NCBI GenBank assembly: GCA_947585065.1
Contig: CANPWX010000012.1
Span: forward strand, 1 to 13,904
Length of the DNA stretch: 13,904 bases
From: an uncultured Bacilli bacterium
GTDB taxonomy: Bacteria > Bacillota_I > Bacilli_A > RF39 > UBA660
Reading direction: 5' to 3'
In this document: piece after piece, positions 5,367-13,902 of the stretch
Layout: each line of letters starts with the position of its first letter
Position numbering within the stretch: position 1 is the first letter of the stretch
Translations under genes and position numbers: made by a program
The notes under the pieces: model-generated
Database searches by the model: none
Told to the model about the DNA's origin: nothing
What the model saw: only the letters and a program-made list of their open reading frames with translations

Positions 5367-5395
5367 TTGACAGAAAAGGAAAATTATGGTATACT
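5367..5395 (+). promoter_or_regulatory. Strong sigma-A promoter of the giant protease
   Basis: TTGACA (5367-5372) is consensus. A 17-bp spacer leads to TATACT (5390-5395), and TG at 5387-5388 makes an extended -10. The start is near 5402, giving a leader of about 33 nt. AGGGGGA (5422-5428) lies 6 nt before ATG 5435. No clear operator is seen, so high constitutive expression is likely. Confidence 0.8.
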
Positions 5396-5434
5396 TTATA
5401 CACTTAAATGAGTTTATAAGTAGGGGGATTTAGT

Positions 5435-8400
5435 ATGAGTTTTATTAAAAGTTGGAATATCCAAAAATTTTTTCTAATGGTATTGGTGATGTTTTTAGTC
5501 CCAATCAGTGTTTTTGCTAAAGATACAATCACACTTAAAGTTGATAAAACGACTTTAGAAATTGGTGATGAAATATCTGTAATTGCCAAAATTAATAGTG
5601 GAGCAAAATATTATGCTTTGACAGCAACATTAAGTTATGATGAATCGGTTTTTGAAAGTATTGACGATTCTAGCTTTTTTATGCCAGATGATACCGATGT
5701 GATATATAACACTCAAAATAAAAAGTTTGGTATTATTAACAAGACTGGAGAAATTTCAAATGAACTATTTCAAGTACGCTTAAAAGTAAAAAAAGAAGCA
5801 AGAGCTGGTACTAGCGTCATTAGTTTAACAAATATTTCATCTTCCGATGGAAAAAGTAAGATCAACTTTGAAAAAACATCTGCAAATGTATTAATTACTA
5901 AAGATGCCAAAGATGGAGAAGTTTTACCAAGTCAAAATACACAAGTAAACGAACAAAAAGAGGAAGACATTAAAACATTTTCTACCAAACCAATTATATA
6001 TTTTTTAATGGGTATGCTTATTGCCTCATTCATTTGCTTAGTATATGTACTGATAAAAAGAAAAGAGAAAAAAATTGTCATTAGTTTTATTGGTTTATCA
6101 AGTATTTTACTTTTAGCTTTAATATCTTTATTTTTCATGAACAATACACGAAAAGACGTGAATAACGACGGGAATAAAACATATGATGATGCTAAAGAAA
6201 TAATGAAATATATACTAGATATTAAAGGAACAGAGCCTAATAATCAAGAAAATAATGATGATAAAAATCAGGGAAATATAGCAGGAGGATCCAATTCCTC
6301 ATCGAATACTAAACCACCAGAGAAAAATAAATTTGATTATGATGTAAACAATGACGGAAAAGTGGATATTGAAGACGTTGGTGGAAGTACTGAAGATACC
6401 ACGGAAAATATTCAGTATAAAGTAGTTCTTTCCGAAAGAAATAAAAAAGATGTTTATGTAAAAAAAGGCAGTATCACTTTAGAATTTGATGCAACTGTTA
6501 CAAACAATGAAGAAATCCGTGAAGTAGAAATAGATGGACAATTTTATCCAGTCAATTTAAACGAAAACTTTTACAGTGTGACATTAAATACTCCAAATAC
6601 TCCTGGAATACATGAATTTAAATTTACAACAGTAAAACTGGCAAATAATCGTAAAATTAATACAAATTTATCAATTAAAAAAGATATTTTAAAAGAAGAT
6701 CCATATGTTGATTTGTTTTCAGTAAACGATCAAGAAAATACTTTTGATTTTCAATTAGAAGATAAAGATCATTCCATAAAGAGTGGAAATGTAATGATTG
6801 TAGACGACAAAAATCAAGTTGTTTTTAATGAAAAATTAAATGAAAAAAACCATTATTTTTATCACTTTGAAAAAGATATTATTTATAATGTATATGTAAT
6901 TGTAGACTATGATTTAGATAGTAATGAAATGAACTCATTGACAGGGGAACAAAATCTATATGAAGAACAAGTAATTTATAATCATAAAATTATGGTTGCA
7001 AGCAATTATAATTTTCAGATATCAAATGTTAATATTACAGATGCCATTGAAAAAGATCAATCACTTATTTTATCTTTTGATAGTTCAAACTCTTTAGGAT
7101 ATACAATTGATTACATTGTGATTAATGGTAAAGAGTATCCTATCTCATCAATAAAAGAAAAAAATCATTATCAAGTAATTTTAAATAATATAGATACCTC
7201 TCAATTTGGAAAATATTATTTAAATATTGAAAAAATCGTCTTGCAAAATTTAAAAGCTTTTGAAAATCAAAAAGATTATGAGATTCCACAATTGAACTAT
7301 ACAGTTTTGAAATATGCTCCGAAAGTAGAAAACATTTCTATTCAAAATAATGAAGAAGAACAAAATTTATCGGTTTCTTATCAATTAGAAGATACAGATG
7401 AGACATTAGAAAAATTAACAGCTGTTTTAATGGATTCAACAAATAAAATTGTAGATCGTATAGAAAATATTGATCCAAATGAAATGGTGACTCTATCCTA
7501 TAAAGAAAATCGAGATGGAAGATATTATGTAAAGTTTTTTGGCGATTGTAATCTAGGAACCGATCGACATAAATATCAAGATAAATTGATTGGCGAAAAA
7601 GAAATTTTAACACAGAAAGAAATTTCAATAAAAAATGCCAAAGTAACTACAGAATATCCAACAAAAAATGCCCCAAAATACAAAATAACATTTGAAGTAG
7701 AAGTATCAGAAAATTTTAAAAAGAATAATCGTTTCAATGTTGTTTCCGGAATTACAATAAATGGTTTAAATTATGATGCTGATAAAACAAATGCACCATT
7801 TACTTCTACTATTAGCTTTACTGTACCTAGCGAGTCCGGCATTTTAGAATTGGTGGCAAATCGTGTCCAACTACAATATGAAGACTATAATAACAATATT
7901 CATGAATTCTTCTCAGTAGAACCTTATACAATTCAAATCGATGTTTTAAAAGATAAACCAAGCATTCAAAATTTGGAAGTTGTAAACGAAGATTATCAAT
8001 CAAAAACAACAACATTCCAATTTGATGTAATCGATGATAAAGGTGGATTTGAAACAGGAGAAATCGAATTAAATGGAATAAGAAAAAAAATATCAATAGG
8101 AAAAAATGAAGTCACTTTTACGGATATAGAAGTTGATAAAGCATTATCTCTAAATTTCTATAGTACTTATGATTTAGATACCAATACCTTAAAAGATACA
8201 AATAAAGACTTAAATCATTATGAGAATGAACAAATCTATTCAGTTTTTTATGGATTATATGATAAAAATACCTATGATAATATTACACTTACAGAAATTG
8301 TTTTAGCAAATAACAAATCTTATTTTGAAAAAAATGAAGAAATTTTAATGGATTTCGGTATTTCTGGATTAAAGGATGACTTAGATCTTTCCGTAACAAA

Positions 8401-11400
8401 ACTGATTATTTCAGGACAAGAATACAATGTATCTGTCAAAAATCAAAAATATGAAACAATCCTAGAAGGATGGAGTCAATCAGGAATACACGAGAAAGAA
8501 ATTACAGATGTTATTTTCAATAATGGCAAAAAAGTTACATTAAAAAATCCAATAAAAATTCAAGCAGAAATACTAAAAGATCCAGTTCGTATTTATGATT
8601 TTAAATATGAAATAACAGAAGAGGATATTACATTAAAATTTACAGTAAAAGATGAGGATCGCTCGATAATGGGGCCAATGACTGATGCTTTAACAATACG
8701 AGTTTTAGACGAGGAAAATCATGTACTATTAGAAAAACCATATGAAGATGAAATTTCGTTTGCAAAACAAAAGAACATAGTACGTTATTACATTCAAGTT
8801 TTAGCAACTTACGATCGTGATCAAACCAAAAAAGGAGATAACTATGTCGAAAATGAAATTTTGGTAGATGAAGTAATTTCTATGGATAAGAATTATATTA
8901 CATTAAAAGAGATTTCTGATATTACACTATATAAAGAAGAAAACGGATTAATTCTTACTATGGATACTGTAAATGTATCAGATTTAGAAAATCACTTAGA
9001 TGCTTACTTTGTAAAAACATCAATGAATGGAATGCCAACTGTACATAGTAAAATTGAAAAAGTAATAAAAGAAAATAATCATTTAGTTTTCATACTAGAT
9101 TATGAATATGTTACCAAAGAGAATGCAAAAGAAAAACAAGATGTACGAATAGATTTTGGAACAATTCAAGATGGTAAAGCAAATAATGAAGCTCGTCCAG
9201 AAACTTTTGAAAATTTAATTCAAAGAATCAAAGAAAATCCAAATGGAGAATTCACATTAACACATGATTTTGATGCTGCAGATATTACAGTGGATACGGA
9301 TGCTTATTTTGCTGTTGATTTTAAAGGACAACTTCATGGAAATGGTCACAAAATATTAAACTTAAAGAAGCCGTTATTCTCTAGCATTACTGGTGGAACG
9401 GTAGAAAATATAAAACTAGAAAACATTAATTTACCAGCAAATAATGCCCAAGGAACATTAGCAAATAAAGTAACTAAAGCAGTTATTCGAAAAATCTATA
9501 TTCATGGATTTACCAAGAAAGAAAGTGACGGAATTTCTGGAACATTGATTGGTGAAGTAACTTCCAATTCAATAATCGAAGAATGTAAATCGACGAATTT
9601 TGTTCTAAACACAGCATGGGCGAAACAACAAGTTGGTGGATTAATAGGAATATTAGATAGTTCCACTATTAAAAATAGTTATGTAGAAGGTAGCATTTCA
9701 AGTTCATGGAACTATGTTGGCGGGATGGTTGGAAATGTAAAAGGAAATTCTGTAATGGAAAACAACTATGCCAAAGTAAATATGAATAGTGATTATTTGT
9801 CTTGTGGTTTTGCGTGTGTATCAAGCAATCAATTTACTGTGAAAAATAATGTCAATTTAAGTACAGGAAAAATTACTCATAAATTTATAACAAATTTCAA
9901 AAATTCAGAAAATAATTATCAATTAGAAAGTGAAGGATATTCTCCTCAAACTGGAGTAACAATTATTTCAAAAGAAGAAGTGAGTCATGCGTTTACAAAT
10001 GCTCAATTTGATAATACTATTTGGAATTTAGAAAAAGTTTCATGGGAAAATCCACCAAAATTTTTATTAGAAAAAGAAACTAAAATTGATAAAAACAAGG
10101 TAACAGAATATAACGAAGCAAAAGAAATATTATATCATAACCTAATGCTTCTCATGCCATTTTATGAAGACGAAAAAATTGTGAAAAGTGGAGAACAGAT
10201 TGCCGAAGATCATATTTTAAATCAACAAGAAATCAGACATATTATTCCAATCGATGAAACAGGAAACATTGTAACCTACTTAACGACTCATAATCCTAAA
10301 AAAATCAAAAAAATAATGATCATTTTTAAAAACGACGAGACATTAGTATTAAATACCCGTTTTGATAATGTTTATGATATGGTTGCTAGTTATCGTATTA
10401 CTGATTTAAAAATTGATTATGTATTTAACCATTATATAATAGATAGTAATTCTCAGCTTGTAAATAACATTACAAACTATCTAGCACTTCTTACTTATGA
10501 AGATCATTTAGATCCATTAACACCATCATTAGATAGTCGTATTTATAAAGATTACTATAATGATGTCACTAAAAAAGAATTAAAAGAATTTGTATTAAAA
10601 TATTTATCAAATAGTAACTATACAAATAGTAATTCCGACGAAGTAATCAATGATTATTTGGAAAAAGAAATTAAAAAAGATAAAAAAATAGAAAAAGTAT
10701 TATATGTATATAATTATTTTAAGAGATTTTACAGTGTTTCAATAAATGGAATTGCATTGAATGATTTAGTTCTATTTAATTCTCAAGGATTCCATGAATC
10801 TTTAACTCCATATGGGATTGCTACTTTATATTTGGCAAACGAAAGTAATTTTAAAACAGATAAAACCAGTGATGCGTATACAAATACCCTTGCTAAATTT
10901 ACAAATCTATCGACGATTCCAAAATTATTAGAGTATTATGTGACTCTTCTTAGTAAAGAAAATATGAGTACTTGGTATGCAAACTCATTTAAAGGTTACT
11001 TAGTTGAAATTAATGTAGATGAAAGAGAGGATATACTATATACTTTATGGGATCATATTTCCTATGAAGATCAAAATAATCGAGCAGTTTGGTATAACTA
11101 TGCGCTTCCTCTATTAACAATCCCAGAAAATGCAGCTTATATTATCTCAACACCAACTCAATTCTTAATCGGATCTCAAAGAGTTTATATTAAAAATCCT
11201 GATGATCCAAAAGAGCAAAAAAAATTCCAAGAGCAAGCTGCCATTTATACAAAACGAATGAAAGATTATTATGAAACTTCAGCCAAAATTTTGAATGAAG
11301 CTCAATATTTCAATGAAATACATACAATTCAAGTAGATAAAAGATTTACTTATGATCAAAATGATAACAGTGTATTTCAAAGTCCTTATACAACAGAAGA

Positions 11401-12622
11401 ACCATTTCATAAAAACTTTAATGAAGTCTTTGGATTATGGGCACATCAAGATGGAAATGCTGCAACTGCAAATGGTACCGTAATTTATTGGAGAGCAGAA
11501 GGAGCATTAGAAGGAGAATGGACATACCATACCTGGTCACATGAAACTGCACATAATATTGATGCAAGATTGTTCTTAAAAAATAATGGTAGAAGATTTG
11601 ATGCAGGTGGAGAAGACTATGCAGATAGTAATTTAATGCAGTACTTTGGTGATGGAGACATCGTTATGAATTTCTCAAGACATTTTGGACAAGAAGAACG
11701 AATTAGTTCCAATTTAGATCCAAGTCGCATTGATAGTCCAGAAAAAGTCCATGATTTCTATCGTAAACTTTTTGAAACCGTTTATATCTTAGATTATTTA
11801 GAAGGAAAAGCTTTGTTAACATTGACTCCAGAAGAACAAGCAAAATTAGTAGTTCAAGCATCTTATCCAAATGAAACACTTTATCCAGAAGAAAAAGACA
11901 AACATTTAAGATACAAATATACTGTATATCAACAAATCGATACCAATAAAGTAGAAGAAATGAATTTAACAACGATAGATGATTTATATAAAAATCAATT
12001 AGTGATGTATCCAGGAGTAATTTATTCTACTTTAACAGATAACCGATATGGTGGGGAAGGTATTTATAAAGTTCATTGGTATCAACCTCATAATGATTAT
12101 GGTAGACCAGATTCCTATAGTATCAAATGGTTTGCTTATGAAATGTTAGGTTACAAAGGATACGATGATGGGTATATAGAATATTTTAGTAATATTCATT
12201 CTGTAACAAATGAGTTCTATAAAAATTATAAAACAGACTTAATGGCTCTTCGAACGATTACTGGGGACGAGAATATGACTTACGAAATTTATAAACATCA
12301 AAGATTTGCCAAAGTAGAAGAAAATTTAGAGTCTATTCAGTTTATCAATGTAGATCAAATTTATCAAAGATTCATAGAAGCCTTAAAAGAAGATGCGAAC
12401 TATGTAATTCAAATAGAACAAGAAGCATATGCAAAATATCCAGGAGAAGATCAATCAAGTATCGATGCTCGAAATAAGATGATAAGTAATGCAAGACAAT
12501 ATAAAAATAGTACAGAAATTCGTCGAGAAGTATTCTATACATTGAAACAATCTACTAATGATTTTGAAGAAGAAGTATACGACAAAACAAATACTCAAAT
12601 TGTGACTTTTCTTGGAAACTAA
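5435..12622 (+). CDS. Giant membrane-anchored M26 (Zmp/IgA1 protease-like) metalloprotease with cohesin and dockerin
   Basis: Expected to sit outside the cell and cleave host or mucosal proteins through a zinc M26 peptidase; the substrate is unknown. Order in 2395 residues: signal peptide 1-28 (VFA then KD); cohesin-like domain about 30-154; membrane helices 187-207 and 214-235 joined by KRKEKK; dockerin-like calcium loops at 241-252 (DVNNDGNKTYDD) and 303-314 (DVNNDGKVDIED) split by a low-complexity insert; four tandem modules of about 200-220 residues from 328, 525, 728 and 948, plus a partial fifth at 1155-1250; M26 N-terminal region from 1254 with GLUG-like motifs at 1400-1405 and 1428-1433; M26 catalytic part about 1560-2390. 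Zinc ligands H2036, H2040 and E2060 and catalytic E2037 (HETAH, then GGED) are intact. LPSQN (164-168), not LPXTG, lies where streptococcal relatives carry the sortase motif. There is no C-terminal anchor. It has its own strong promoter and terminator. M26 call firm, cohesin and dockerin probable. Confidence 0.92.
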   Translation: MSFIKSWNIQKFFLMVLVMFLVPISVFAKDTITLKVDKTTLEIGDEISVIAKINSGAKYYALTATLSYDESVFESIDDSSFFMPDDTDVIYNTQNKKFGIINKTGEISNELFQVRLKVKKEARAGTSVISLTNISSSDGKSKINFEKTSANVLITKDAKDGEVLPSQNTQVNEQKEEDIKTFSTKPIIYFLMGMLIASFICLVYVLIKRKEKKIVISFIGLSSILLLALISLFFMNNTRKDVNNDGNKTYDDAKEIMKYILDIKGTEPNNQENNDDKNQGNIAGGSNSSSNTKPPEKNKFDYDVNNDGKVDIEDVGGSTEDTTENIQYKVVLSERNKKDVYVKKGSITLEFDATVTNNEEIREVEIDGQFYPVNLNENFYSVTLNTPNTPGIHEFKFTTVKLANNRKINTNLSIKKDILKEDPYVDLFSVNDQENTFDFQLEDKDHSIKSGNVMIVDDKNQVVFNEKLNEKNHYFYHFEKDIIYNVYVIVDYDLDSNEMNSLTGEQNLYEEQVIYNHKIMVASNYNFQISNVNITDAIEKDQSLILSFDSSNSLGYTIDYIVINGKEYPISSIKEKNHYQVILNNIDTSQFGKYYLNIEKIVLQNLKAFENQKDYEIPQLNYTVLKYAPKVENISIQNNEEEQNLSVSYQLEDTDETLEKLTAVLMDSTNKIVDRIENIDPNEMVTLSYKENRDGRYYVKFFGDCNLGTDRHKYQDKLIGEKEILTQKEISIKNAKVTTEYPTKNAPKYKITFEVEVSENFKKNNRFNVVSGITINGLNYDADKTNAPFTSTISFTVPSESGILELVANRVQLQYEDYNNNIHEFFSVEPYTIQIDVLKDKPSIQNLEVVNEDYQSKTTTFQFDVIDDKGGFETGEIELNGIRKKISIGKNEVTFTDIEVDKALSLNFYSTYDLDTNTLKDTNKDLNHYENEQIYSVFYGLYDKNTYDNITLTEIVLANNKSYFEKNEEILMDFGISGLKDDLDLSVTKLIISGQEYNVSVKNQKYETILEGWSQSGIHEKEITDVIFNNGKKVTLKNPIKIQAEILKDPVRIYDFKYEITEEDITLKFTVKDEDRSIMGPMTDALTIRVLDEENHVLLEKPYEDEISFAKQKNIVRYYIQVLATYDRDQTKKGDNYVENEILVDEVISMDKNYITLKEISDITLYKEENGLILTMDTVNVSDLENHLDAYFVKTSMNGMPTVHSKIEKVIKENNHLVFILDYEYVTKENAKEKQDVRIDFGTIQDGKANNEARPETFENLIQRIKENPNGEFTLTHDFDAADITVDTDAYFAVDFKGQLHGNGHKILNLKKPLFSSITGGTVENIKLENINLPANNAQGTLANKVTKAVIRKIYIHGFTKKESDGISGTLIGEVTSNSIIEECKSTNFVLNTAWAKQQVGGLIGILDSSTIKNSYVEGSISSSWNYVGGMVGNVKGNSVMENNYAKVNMNSDYLSCGFACVSSNQFTVKNNVNLSTGKITHKFITNFKNSENNYQLESEGYSPQTGVTIISKEEVSHAFTNAQFDNTIWNLEKVSWENPPKFLLEKETKIDKNKVTEYNEAKEILYHNLMLLMPFYEDEKIVKSGEQIAEDHILNQQEIRHIIPIDETGNIVTYLTTHNPKKIKKIMIIFKNDETLVLNTRFDNVYDMVASYRITDLKIDYVFNHYIIDSNSQLVNNITNYLALLTYEDHLDPLTPSLDSRIYKDYYNDVTKKELKEFVLKYLSNSNYTNSNSDEVINDYLEKEIKKDKKIEKVLYVYNYFKRFYSVSINGIALNDLVLFNSQGFHESLTPYGIATLYLANESNFKTDKTSDAYTNTLAKFTNLSTIPKLLEYYVTLLSKENMSTWYANSFKGYLVEINVDEREDILYTLWDHISYEDQNNRAVWYNYALPLLTIPENAAYIISTPTQFLIGSQRVYIKNPDDPKEQKKFQEQAAIYTKRMKDYYETSAKILNEAQYFNEIHTIQVDKRFTYDQNDNSVFQSPYTTEEPFHKNFNEVFGLWAHQDGNAATANGTVIYWRAEGALEGEWTYHTWSHETAHNIDARLFLKNNGRRFDAGGEDYADSNLMQYFGDGDIVMNFSRHFGQEERISSNLDPSRIDSPEKVHDFYRKLFETVYILDYLEGKALLTLTPEEQAKLVVQASYPNETLYPEEKDKHLRYKYTVYQQIDTNKVEEMNLTTIDDLYKNQLVMYPGVIYSTLTDNRYGGEGIYKVHWYQPHNDYGRPDSYSIKWFAYEMLGYKGYDDGYIEYFSNIHSVTNEFYKNYKTDLMALRTITGDENMTYEIYKHQRFAKVEENLESIQFINVDQIYQRFIEALKEDANYVIQIEQEAYAKYPGEDQSSIDARNKMISNARQYKNSTEIRREVFYTLKQSTNDFEEEVYDKTNTQIVTFLGN

Positions 12623-12624
12623 GG

Positions 12625-12650
12625 CTACTGATTCATTTCAGTAGTTTTTT
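12625..12650 (+). terminator. Terminator of the protease gene
   Basis: CTACTGA (12625-12631) and TCAGTAG (12638-12644) pair perfectly around TTCATT and are followed by six T. It starts 2 nt after the stop codon. Confidence 0.85.
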
Positions 12651-12687
12651 AGTGTTTGAAAAAACAGAAGGAAGTTTTGAAAAACAG

Positions 12688-12716
12688 TTGTCAAAGATAG
12701 AGGATTATGCTAAAAT
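12688..12716 (+). promoter_or_regulatory. tRNA promoter
   Basis: TTGTCA (12688-12693), a 17-bp spacer and TAAAAT (12711-12716), with TG at 12708-12709 as an extended -10. The start near 12723 leaves a 16-nt leader before the tRNA. Confidence 0.65.
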
Positions 12717-12738
12717 AAATACTGTTGAAAGTTAGTTT

Positions 12739-12815
12739 GGTCCCTTGGTGGAACTGGTTAACACGTTTCCCTCTCAAGGAAAAGAGTAGGAGTTCGAGCC
12801 TCCTAGGGATCACCA
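12739..12815 (+). tRNA. tRNA-Glu (anticodon CTC), CCA encoded
   Basis: The cloverleaf is complete. The acceptor GGTCCCT pairs with AGGGATC with one G-U pair, discriminator A is at 12812 and CCA at 12813-12815. The D arm has GTG/CAC with GG in the loop. The anticodon stem TTTCC/GGAAA encloses CTCTCAA, with CTC at 12773-12775. The T arm is AGGAG-TTCGAGC-CTCCT. The overall sequence is like bacterial tRNA-Glu. CTC reads only GAG, an unusual choice in such AT-rich DNA, so this is likely a second Glu tRNA beside a TTC one elsewhere. It is a single-gene unit. Confidence 0.93.
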
Positions 12816-12826
12816 ATTAGATGAGC

Positions 12827-12850
12827 AAGTACCATATGTAGGTACTTTTT
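12827..12850 (+). terminator. Terminator after the tRNA
   Basis: AAGTACC (12827-12833) and GGTACTT (12841-12847) pair around a 7-nt loop, with T continuing to 12850. It is 12 nt beyond the tRNA CCA. Confidence 0.75.
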
Positions 12851-12889
12851 AATTTTGTCAAAAAAATGTAAAAAAAATAAAAAAGATTG

Positions 12890-12895
12890 TATAAA
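12890..12895 (+). promoter_or_regulatory. Probable -10 of the dehydrogenase gene
   Basis: TATAAA at 12890-12895 lies about 42 bp before the start codon. No -35 fits: the nearest good match, TTGTCA at 12855-12860, is 29 bp away. The tRNA terminator upstream implies that the gene needs its own promoter. Confidence 0.3.
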
Positions 12896-12936
12896 GATCA
12901 ATAATTCGTTAAACTAAAAGTAGGAGAGTGAAAAAT

Positions 12937-13818
12937 ATGGATATAAAAAAATTATTTGGATTGGAAGGAAAAACGGTCGTTATTACTGGTGCAGCTTCCG
13001 GAATGGCCAAAGCTGCAACCGAATTACTTCTTCAACTGGGAGCAAAAGTTCATGCGGTAGATATCAATCCTATTTCTTTACCGGTTTTAAAATCTTATCA
13101 AAAAGATTTAAGTAAAAAAGAAGAAATCGACGATTTAATAAATGAATTACCAAATAAAATCGATGCTCTATTTTTATGTCATGGTATCGCTGCCTTCCCA
13201 GGAAATGAGCAAAAAGTTCAAATAGTCAATTTCTATGGCCAAAAATATCTAACGGAATGTTTATTAGAACGGTTAAATGATCATGCTTCAGTCACTTTTA
13301 TTTCTTCTGTAGGTGGATTTGGTTGGCAAACAATATATAAAGATGCCGTAGAATTAATTGAACAAAAAACATGGGACGAAGCTATGAAATGGTATGAAAC
13401 TCATCCAGATAAAATTCAAAGTGCATATGTTTTTGCTAAACAATGTTTATTATCCTATGTCACCTATAAATGTATGGATCCATCTTTTATTAATCGCAAA
13501 ATAAGAATTAATGCAATTAATCCAGGTGACACCATTACTGGTTTAACAAAAGACTTTAATAAGTCAACAAGCCCAACAGGAAACGAAGAAGAAGGAGCAA
13601 AAATGATTGAAAATATTTTCTTAAAAAGTTGGAATGGCTATCCAGCAACACCAGAAGATATGGGATATCCATTAGTAGTTATTGGAAGTGACATTTGTTC
13701 CTATATGTCGGGACAGTGTATCTACATTGATTATGGTTTAACTTCCAATTGGACTTCTTTAGCTTTATTAAAAGAACAAGACAAAACAATTGAACAAATA
13801 TCAAGTGAAAAAATGTAA
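12937..13818 (+). CDS. Short-chain dehydrogenase/reductase, 3-alpha-hydroxysteroid/coniferyl-alcohol dehydrogenase-like
   Basis: A cytosolic NAD(P)-dependent oxidoreductase of 293 residues. The Rossmann motif TGAASGMA (17-24) has Ala in place of the last Gly of TGxxxGxG. D42 after the second strand favours NAD over NADP. The NNAG position reads CHGIA. The catalytic set is S124 (SSVGG), Y164 and K168 (YVFAK). Ser and Tyr are 40 residues apart instead of about 13, because of an insert including EAMKWYETHP. That insert and the NAINPGDT motif resemble the 3-alpha-hydroxysteroid and coniferyl-alcohol dehydrogenase branch of the family. An alcohol/ketone substrate is likely but not identifiable. 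The start is ATG 12937, with AGGAGAG (12922-12928) 8 nt upstream; the GTG at 12928 lies inside that binding site. No operon partner is in view. Confidence 0.88.
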   Translation: MDIKKLFGLEGKTVVITGAASGMAKAATELLLQLGAKVHAVDINPISLPVLKSYQKDLSKKEEIDDLINELPNKIDALFLCHGIAAFPGNEQKVQIVNFYGQKYLTECLLERLNDHASVTFISSVGGFGWQTIYKDAVELIEQKTWDEAMKWYETHPDKIQSAYVFAKQCLLSYVTYKCMDPSFINRKIRINAINPGDTITGLTKDFNKSTSPTGNEEEGAKMIENIFLKSWNGYPATPEDMGYPLVVIGSDICSYMSGQCIYIDYGLTSNWTSLALLKEQDKTIEQISSEKM

Positions 13819-13848
13819 TGCAAGAACATGTAGATTTGTCAAACAAAA

Positions 13849-13861
13849 GTGACAAAGTCAC
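13849..13861. repeat. Small hairpin after the dehydrogenase
   Basis: GTGAC-AAA-GTCAC is an exact 5-bp inverted repeat 30 bp after the stop. It has no T run. It may be part of a regulatory site together with the larger palindrome at 13877-13902. Confidence 0.3.
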
Positions 13862-13876
13862 GACAATCCAACGATA

Positions 13877-13902
13877 GATTATTTTAACTTGTTAAAATAA
13901 TC
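13877..13902. repeat. Perfect 12-bp palindrome at the window end
   Basis: GATTATTTTAAC and GTTAAAATAATC are exact inverted copies separated by TT. It could be the stem of a terminator cut by the window edge or an operator for the next gene; the following bases are not available. Confidence 0.45.

Noticed and set aside
7338..8096. Reverse-strand open frames of 89-96 codons under the protease gene
   Set aside because: They are rich in Leu/Phe/Tyr as expected from the complement of Lys/Glu/Asn coding DNA, have no binding site, and lie wholly inside the firm protease frame.
9600..9780. Autotransporter or pectate-lyase beta-helix domain
   Set aside because: The VGGLIG/VGGMVG motifs are GLUG repeats that normally belong to the M26 N-terminal region; no separate enzyme domain is needed.
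12928..12936. GTG start of the dehydrogenase
   Set aside because: It overlaps the AGGAGAG binding site, which is well spaced for ATG 12937.
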